In this document: piece by piece, positions 15,636 through 20,036 of the stretch
Layout of the letters: the number at the start of each line of letters is the position of its first letter
Numbering within the stretch: position 1 is the stretch's first letter
Source: UBA1731 sp963626295
GTDB taxonomy: Bacteria > Verrucomicrobiota > Kiritimatiellia > RFP12 > UBA1067
Length of the DNA: 20,036 nucleotides
Direction of reading: 5' to 3'
Assembly: GCA_963626295.1 (NCBI GenBank)
Contig: CAVFWS010000022.1
Span: 1-20,036 of the forward strand
Translations under genes and position numbers: made by a program
The notes under the pieces: generated by a model
Seen by the model: only the letters and a program-made list of their open reading frames with translations
Database searches by the model: none
Told to the model about the DNA's origin: nothing

Positions 15636-18590
15636 ATGAGCGACGAGAACGAGGATACGATGCTTAAGCCGCCGTGCGAATTCGGGCGGTTCATCGTGGA
15701 GAGGGAGCTCGGCCATGGAGGCATGGGCGGCGTGTATCTCGCGAGGGACAAGATGCTTGACAGGCAGGTCGCCCTGAAGGTCATGCTGAAGTCCCTCGGC
15801 GCGGATCCGCAGTTCCTTGAGCGCTTCAGGCGCGAGGCGCAGGCCGCCGCGAAGCTCATCCACCCGTCCATCGTCCAGATATACTCGTACGACATCGTGG
15901 ACGGGCAGCCGTACATCGCCATGGAGATGGCGGGCGGCGGCTCGCTCTACCGGCTCATGGAGGTCCACGGCAGGAGCATCGACCCGACCCGCGTGATGCG
16001 CGTGTGCAAGCAGGTGGCGGAGGGGCTCTCCTGCGCGGCGGACCAGGGGCTCGTGCATGGCGACATCAAGCCGGAGAACATCCTCTTCGACTCCACGGGC
16101 GCGGCGAAGATCGTGGATTTCGGGCTCGCCGGGATGCAGGACGACAACCAGGGCGACGAGATATGGGGTACTCCGTACTACATCGCCCCGGAGAAGGTCA
16201 GGAAAGGCACGGTGGACTTCCGCGTCGACATGTATTCGCTCGGCGCGACGATCTACCACGCGATCACGGGGGTCGCACCGTTCGAGGGCGAGGACCCGAA
16301 CGAGGTTGTGAAGATGCGCTTCCTCGGGAACCCCAAGCCGCCAAGCGAGGTGCGTCCGGGGCTCCCGGCGTCCGTGGACAGGATACTGCTCAGGATGATG
16401 GCGCGGGAGGCGATCGACCGCTACCCGACGTGGGAGGCGTGCATCGGCGACATAAACCGCGCGCTCGCGGATGGCGTGGCCATAGACGACAAGGCCGCCG
16501 CAGCTGCGGCCGTGGCGGCGGCGGATGCCACCGCCGGTGAGGGGACCCCGCAGCCGGAGGCGTCCGAGACGCCGGCCCCCGCTACTGGCGGCAAGCGGCT
16601 TGTGATGAAGGGTCGGCGACGGGGGATGTTCAGGAAGTCCGCCCATGCGGAGGGAGCCCCCGAAGGCGGCGGCGGAGAGTCGGCGTCCCCCGAAGGGGAG
16701 CTGGCCGGCGAGGCGGCCGAAGGCGCCGAGGGTTCGGCGGAGACCTCCGCCGGCGGCGTGGATGCGCCGGAGGAGAAGCCCTCGATGACCATCGGGAAGA
16801 TGATCATGCTCGGCGCGGCCGGCGTCGTCGTGCTTCTCCTGCTCGTGGCCGGCGGGCTCGTGTGGTACATACAGTCCTCCAAGGCCGCGGCCGAGCGCGA
16901 GCGCATGGCGCTCATGAACACCAAGGCGGACGAGGCAAAGGTCGCCATCCGCGCGACGATGAAGAGCGCCACCGAGTTCGCGGCGCTGGTCTCGGAGCAG
17001 CGCAGGAAGTCCGAGGCGGAGGTGAGGAAGTCCTCCGATGCGTTCCTCGCCATGCTCGACCCGGCGGTCCGCGACGCATGCAGGCCGGTGCTCGTCGCGC
17101 CGGAGACGAAGGACTACGTCGATGCCGTCGCGTACTCGAACAAGGTGGTGGAGAAGATAGCCAAGCTGGCGAGCGCGGTCGCGTCCGCGCAGGAGGCGGC
17201 GTCCGCCCCGTCCGGGGAAGGCGCGGCCGCTCCGGCGTCGGCAGCGACGAACGCCGTCCCCGCCGCGACGAACGGCGCACCTGCGGCGGCAGGCGCCTCG
17301 GTCGCGACCAACGCCCCCGCCGCCTCCGCCGCCCCTGCGGCCACGAACGCNNNNNNNNNNGCGCCGCCGGCCAAGGCCGCCGCCGCGAAGCCGGCCGCCG
17401 GCAAGGACGCCGCGAAGGACAAGAAGGCCGCCAAGCCCGACGCCAAGAAGGACGCGAAGGCCGCCGCGAAGAAGGGCGACGCCAAGGACGCGAAGGCCCC
17501 GCCGAAGCCGGCCCCTGAGCCAAAGGAGGCGGTGAAGGTGGAGTACCCGACCCAGCTGAAGGCGTTCCAGCAGCTCTGGACGGATCTCTGGACCCTGCGC
17601 GCCGCCGAGATACGGGTGAACGCCTGCATGATGTTCATACTCCAGAAGGGCGAGCAGGACCTGAACATGGCGGTCGATAGCGTCGCGTCCGCGGAGAACC
17701 TCGCGAAGCAGACCGTCGCCCTCGTCGAGGAGTACGAGGCGATGAAGTCCCTCAAGGTGATCGAGCAGGCCCTCAAGAAGGCCGCCGCGATCAGGCAGAA
17801 GGCCCCGACGCTCGTCGCGACCACGAAGCAGCAGATCGAGCGCGCCCGCGCCCGCGCCGCGAAGCTCGCCGCCGAGAAGGCGGCGGCCGAGGCGGCGGAG
17901 GCGGCGAAGCGGAAGGCGGCGGAGGAGTACAAGGCGAAGGCCGACGGAGAGATCGCCCAGGCGCAGGAGAAGTACGATTCCCTTGCCGCAAGGGAGCTCC
18001 GGCGACTGGACTGGGGCTTCGCCATGCGGCAGATGGGCGACATGACGAACGGCTTCGAGAAGCTTACCCGGGAGGGGAAGCAGGCCGTCGACGACCAGAT
18101 CCACAAGATACGGTGCATGCAGATGCTCCAGGACCATTTCATAAGGCGCGGCAAGGGCTTCGAGTTCTCCATGGGCAAGTACCCGAAGGGGACGAAGATC
18201 TCCGCCACGGACGCCGAGTCGCTCACGCTCCAGCGTCCCACGCCCCGCGCAAGGTCGCTCAAGGACCGCCCAGTCGCGCCTAAGCCGGAGAAGGTGGCGT
18301 GGAGGAAGTTCTACTTCGAGCAGCCGGGGATGCTGAACAACATGATCATCGGCCTCGTGCAGGACCGTTCGGTGGCGCGGGTGGGCCTGAAGGACTGGTC
18401 GAACCTGATGTTCGGCGCCGCGCTCACGATGAGCACGCTATTCCCGGACGAGCCGACCGTGCCGGCCCGCGTGGAGGAGCTCGTGAACAAGGCGGTCGAG
18501 GAGTTCGAGAACTGCCAGAAGCTTGCGGAGCGGATGTTCCCCAAGGTGTTCGCCAAGGAAGAGTCGTCTGAATCGGAATCGTCAAATTGA
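15636..18590 (+). CDS. Transmembrane Ser/Thr protein kinase with Lys/Ala-rich and coiled-coil tail
   Basis: The start is ATG 15636, eight nt after AAGGAG (15622-15627). Numbering after the N run is nominal (984 residues). Residues about 18-275 are a Hanks-type kinase: glycine loop GHGGMGGVY (26-34), ATP-binding K48, helix-C E67, catalytic HGDIKPEN (141-148), DFG (161-163) and APE (184-186). All core catalytic residues are present, but the Arg before the catalytic Asp is Gly, making it a non-RD kinase that probably does not depend on activation-loop phosphorylation. An acidic Ala/Glu linker precedes one membrane segment (about 389-412). The extracytoplasmic part has an Ala/Pro/Thr-Asn stretch with the assembly gap, a Lys/Ala/Asp-rich tract, then long Ala/Glu/Lys coiled coils. 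It follows lepB by 33 nt. Targets are unknown; envelope sensing is inferred from topology. Confidence 0.88.
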   Translation: MSDENEDTMLKPPCEFGRFIVERELGHGGMGGVYLARDKMLDRQVALKVMLKSLGADPQFLERFRREAQAAAKLIHPSIVQIYSYDIVDGQPYIAMEMAGGGSLYRLMEVHGRSIDPTRVMRVCKQVAEGLSCAADQGLVHGDIKPENILFDSTGAAKIVDFGLAGMQDDNQGDEIWGTPYYIAPEKVRKGTVDFRVDMYSLGATIYHAITGVAPFEGEDPNEVVKMRFLGNPKPPSEVRPGLPASVDRILLRMMAREAIDRYPTWEACIGDINRALADGVAIDDKAAAAAAVAAADATAGEGTPQPEASETPAPATGGKRLVMKGRRRGMFRKSAHAEGAPEGGGGESASPEGELAGEAAEGAEGSAETSAGGVDAPEEKPSMTIGKMIMLGAAGVVVLLLLVAGGLVWYIQSSKAAAERERMALMNTKADEAKVAIRATMKSATEFAALVSEQRRKSEAEVRKSSDAFLAMLDPAVRDACRPVLVAPETKDYVDAVAYSNKVVEKIAKLASAVASAQEAASAPSGEGAAAPASAATNAVPAATNGAPAAAGASVATNAPAASAAPAATNXXXXAPPAKAAAAKPAAGKDAAKDKKAAKPDAKKDAKAAAKKGDAKDAKAPPKPAPEPKEAVKVEYPTQLKAFQQLWTDLWTLRAAEIRVNACMMFILQKGEQDLNMAVDSVASAENLAKQTVALVEEYEAMKSLKVIEQALKKAAAIRQKAPTLVATTKQQIERARARAAKLAAEKAAAEAAEAAKRKAAEEYKAKADGEIAQAQEKYDSLAARELRRLDWGFAMRQMGDMTNGFEKLTREGKQAVDDQIHKIRCMQMLQDHFIRRGKGFEFSMGKYPKGTKISATDAESLTLQRPTPRARSLKDRPVAPKPEKVAWRKFYFEQPGMLNNMIIGLVQDRSVARVGLKDWSNLMFGAALTMSTLFPDEPTVPARVEELVNKAVEEFENCQKLAERMFPKVFAKEESSESESSN
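17351..17360. other. Assembly gap (10 N) in the low-complexity linker of the kinase
   Basis: Ten N lie between an Ala/Thr-Asn repeat stretch (copies of AATN-like units) and a Lys/Ala-rich stretch. Both flanks read in the same frame across the placeholder. The gap falls in repetitive GC-rich sequence, a likely reason for assembly failure, so the true linker length is unknown. Confidence 0.95.
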
Positions 18591-18610
18591 TGGATGAAAG
18601 GAACAGAGGA

Positions 18611-20036
18611 ATGAATGACAACGTGAAACGCTACGCGAAGTTTCTGCTTATAATGGCCGGCCTCGGCGGCCTTCTCTACGGCGTGGACGTCGGCGTGATT
18701 GCCGCCGCGCTGCCGTACATCGAGCGTACTTCGACCTTCGACCAGAACGAGATCGGGTGGATCGTCGGCATGGCTCTCTGGGGATCGCTTCCGTCTTCGA
18801 TGATCGCCGGACTTCTTGCTGAGTGGTTCGGTCGCAAGAAGATGATCGTTGTCTCCGCACTCCTTTTCCTCGTCTCTATTCCCGTCATCTGCGCTTCGGG
18901 CTTCTACGAGGGCGGCAACTTCTGGATGATGGTCGGCGGTCGCGGGCTTCAGGGCGCGGCGGCGGGCCTCTTCGGTGTCATTGTGCCGATGTACCTCGCC
19001 GAGTGTCTGGATGCAGATTCGCGCGGCAAGGGTACTGGCATGTTCCAGCTGCTGCTGACGATCGGCCTCGTGTTCGTCGCGGTAGTCGGCTTCGTGATCA
19101 CCTGCCTCTTCGGTGATGCCAAGAAGGTCGTCAATGAGAAGGCGGTCAAGAGCGGCATCATCGAGTACGTACAGAAGACGGACACGAACAGGAACCTGAT
19201 CTGGGTGGATGCGGCCAAGACGATCCCGGCTTACGAGCTGGATGAAAAGGGCCAGCCCAAGGCCAAACTTGACAAGCAAGGCAACCAGATCGCCGACATG
19301 AAGAAGGTCACCTTCGACATGATCAAGAGCTGGGTGCCGGCGGCAGAGGTCGCCTCATGGGTGCATGCATGGCAGCTGATCTTCCTGATTTCCTGCATTC
19401 CGGGTCTCATACTCTTCTTCGGCGCGTTTCGCCTCAAGGAATCCGCCCGCTGGCTCTACCGCAAGGGCCGTCGCGCCGAGGCGCTCGCATCGCTTGCCGC
19501 GAACAACGGCGAGGAGAAGGCGAAGGAGATTCTTTCCGAGATGATTGCCGCCGACGAGGCCGCCGCAGCAGAGAAGGCGAAGAATGCGGCATCGACCGAC
19601 TCGCTGTTTCAGAAGAAGTACGTCATTCCTTTTATTCTCGCGGTCGTCATTCTCGCGTGCAACCAGGCCACAGGCATCAACTCCGTCCTCAACTACACTG
19701 TGACGATCTTCCAGAAGACCGGCATGCAGGGCGCGTTCGCCAACATGTCCGATGTCGCCATCAAGATCATGAACTGCGTGATGACGATAGTCGCCTGTGC
19801 GCTCGTCGACAAGAAGGGGCGCAAGTTCCTTCTCAAGATCGGCACCTCCGGCATCATCGTCGGACTTTGCGGTGTCGGCTCGATCTTTCTCGCGATTTCG
19901 AAGGGTTGGGTCGCCGCGTCGATGACGACGGGTATTCTCGCGACCGTGTTCTTCTTCATGTTCATCGGTTTCTACGCGGTTGGTCCTGGCGTCTGCGTGT
20001 GGCTCGCCCTAACGGAACTCATGCCCACACGTATCC
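18611..20036 (+). CDS. MFS sugar porter (XylE/AraE-like), truncated at window end
   Basis: The reading frame is open to the right edge (475 codons). ATG 18611 follows AAAGGA (18597-18602) by 8 nt. An in-frame ATG at 18590 overlaps the kinase stop codon and is less likely. Sugar-porter signatures are present: LGGLLYGVDVGVIAAALP in TM1, WFGRKK in the loop between TM2 and TM3, LKESARWLYRKG after TM6 (variant of PESPRWL), NQATGINSVLNYT in TM7, DKKGRK, and GPGVCVWLALTELMPTR near TM10. This predicts uptake of a sugar, possibly by proton symport. A charged segment of about 75 residues (about 170-245) is inserted between TM5 and TM6. Codons such as GGT, CGT, CTT and ATT are much more common than in the upstream genes, which favour GGC, AGG and ATA. 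It may be co-transcribed with the kinase. Confidence 0.9.
   Translation, partial: MNDNVKRYAKFLLIMAGLGGLLYGVDVGVIAAALPYIERTSTFDQNEIGWIVGMALWGSLPSSMIAGLLAEWFGRKKMIVVSALLFLVSIPVICASGFYEGGNFWMMVGGRGLQGAAAGLFGVIVPMYLAECLDADSRGKGTGMFQLLLTIGLVFVAVVGFVITCLFGDAKKVVNEKAVKSGIIEYVQKTDTNRNLIWVDAAKTIPAYELDEKGQPKAKLDKQGNQIADMKKVTFDMIKSWVPAAEVASWVHAWQLIFLISCIPGLILFFGAFRLKESARWLYRKGRRAEALASLAANNGEEKAKEILSEMIAADEAAAAEKAKNAASTDSLFQKKYVIPFILAVVILACNQATGINSVLNYTVTIFQKTGMQGAFANMSDVAIKIMNCVMTIVACALVDKKGRKFLLKIGTSGIIVGLCGVGSIFLAISKGWVAASMTTGILATVFFFMFIGFYAVGPGVCVWLALTELMPTRI

Overview
The window looks like a scaffold from a GC-rich, Gram-negative bacterium of the Verrucomicrobiota, probably an uncultured Kiritimatiellae- or Lentisphaerae-type gut or anaerobic lineage. 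This placement is inference. It rests on an outer-membrane gene set (lipid A synthesis, LPS export, TolB), very large secreted proteins with autotransporter-associated beta-strand repeats, a multi-domain secreted pectinase-type protein, a PknB-like kinase with a Lys/Ala-rich tail, and AT-rich heptad intergenic repeats. Two runs of exactly ten N (11401-11410, 17351-17360) show that this is a scaffolded draft assembly. All genes are on the + strand.

Region 1 (1-10288) is accessory and exported. It starts with the C-terminal end of a PD-(D/E)XK nuclease-domain protein of the AAA-ATPase-like (DUF1703) type. A probable terminator follows, then a good sigma70-like promoter containing a 10-base A tract. 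This promoter drives a 1057-aa secreted beta-strand-repeat surface protein. Next is a 320-bp AT-rich intergenic block built from GATTTNN heptads. It holds a near-perfect 54-bp inverted repeat, a small GC-rich hairpin and a third, direct copy of the repeat. The third copy abuts the start of a 2123-aa secreted protein. That protein combines a GH28 (polygalacturonase-like) beta-helix, a LamG/concanavalin-like domain and a transglutaminase-like domain with a visible Cys-His-Asp triad.

Region 2 (10289-15602) is a housekeeping and envelope block: ruvB (Holliday-junction helicase), an LptF/LptG-family LPS-export permease, lpxA, tolB and lepB. Three of these genes (ruvB, lptF/G, lepB) have a recognisable -35/-10 promoter whose -10 box ends only 8-12 nt before the ATG. 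Their transcripts would be leaderless or nearly so, whereas genes inside operons carry Shine-Dalgarno sequences. lptF/G, lpxA and tolB probably form one envelope-assembly transcription unit: LPS export, first step of lipid A synthesis, Tol envelope integrity.

Region 3 (15603-20036) lies tightly downstream of lepB. It encodes a transmembrane Ser/Thr protein kinase with a long periplasmic coiled-coil and Lys/Ala-rich segment. After that comes a sugar-porter MFS transporter, cut by the window edge, with an unusual ~75-residue extracytoplasmic insertion and a codon usage unlike its neighbours.

No tRNA, rRNA, CRISPR array, insertion sequence or phage gene was recognised. The most unusual items are the repeat block, the GH28/LamG/transglutaminase-like fusion, the poly-A promoter of the surface protein and the recurrent leaderless promoter layout.
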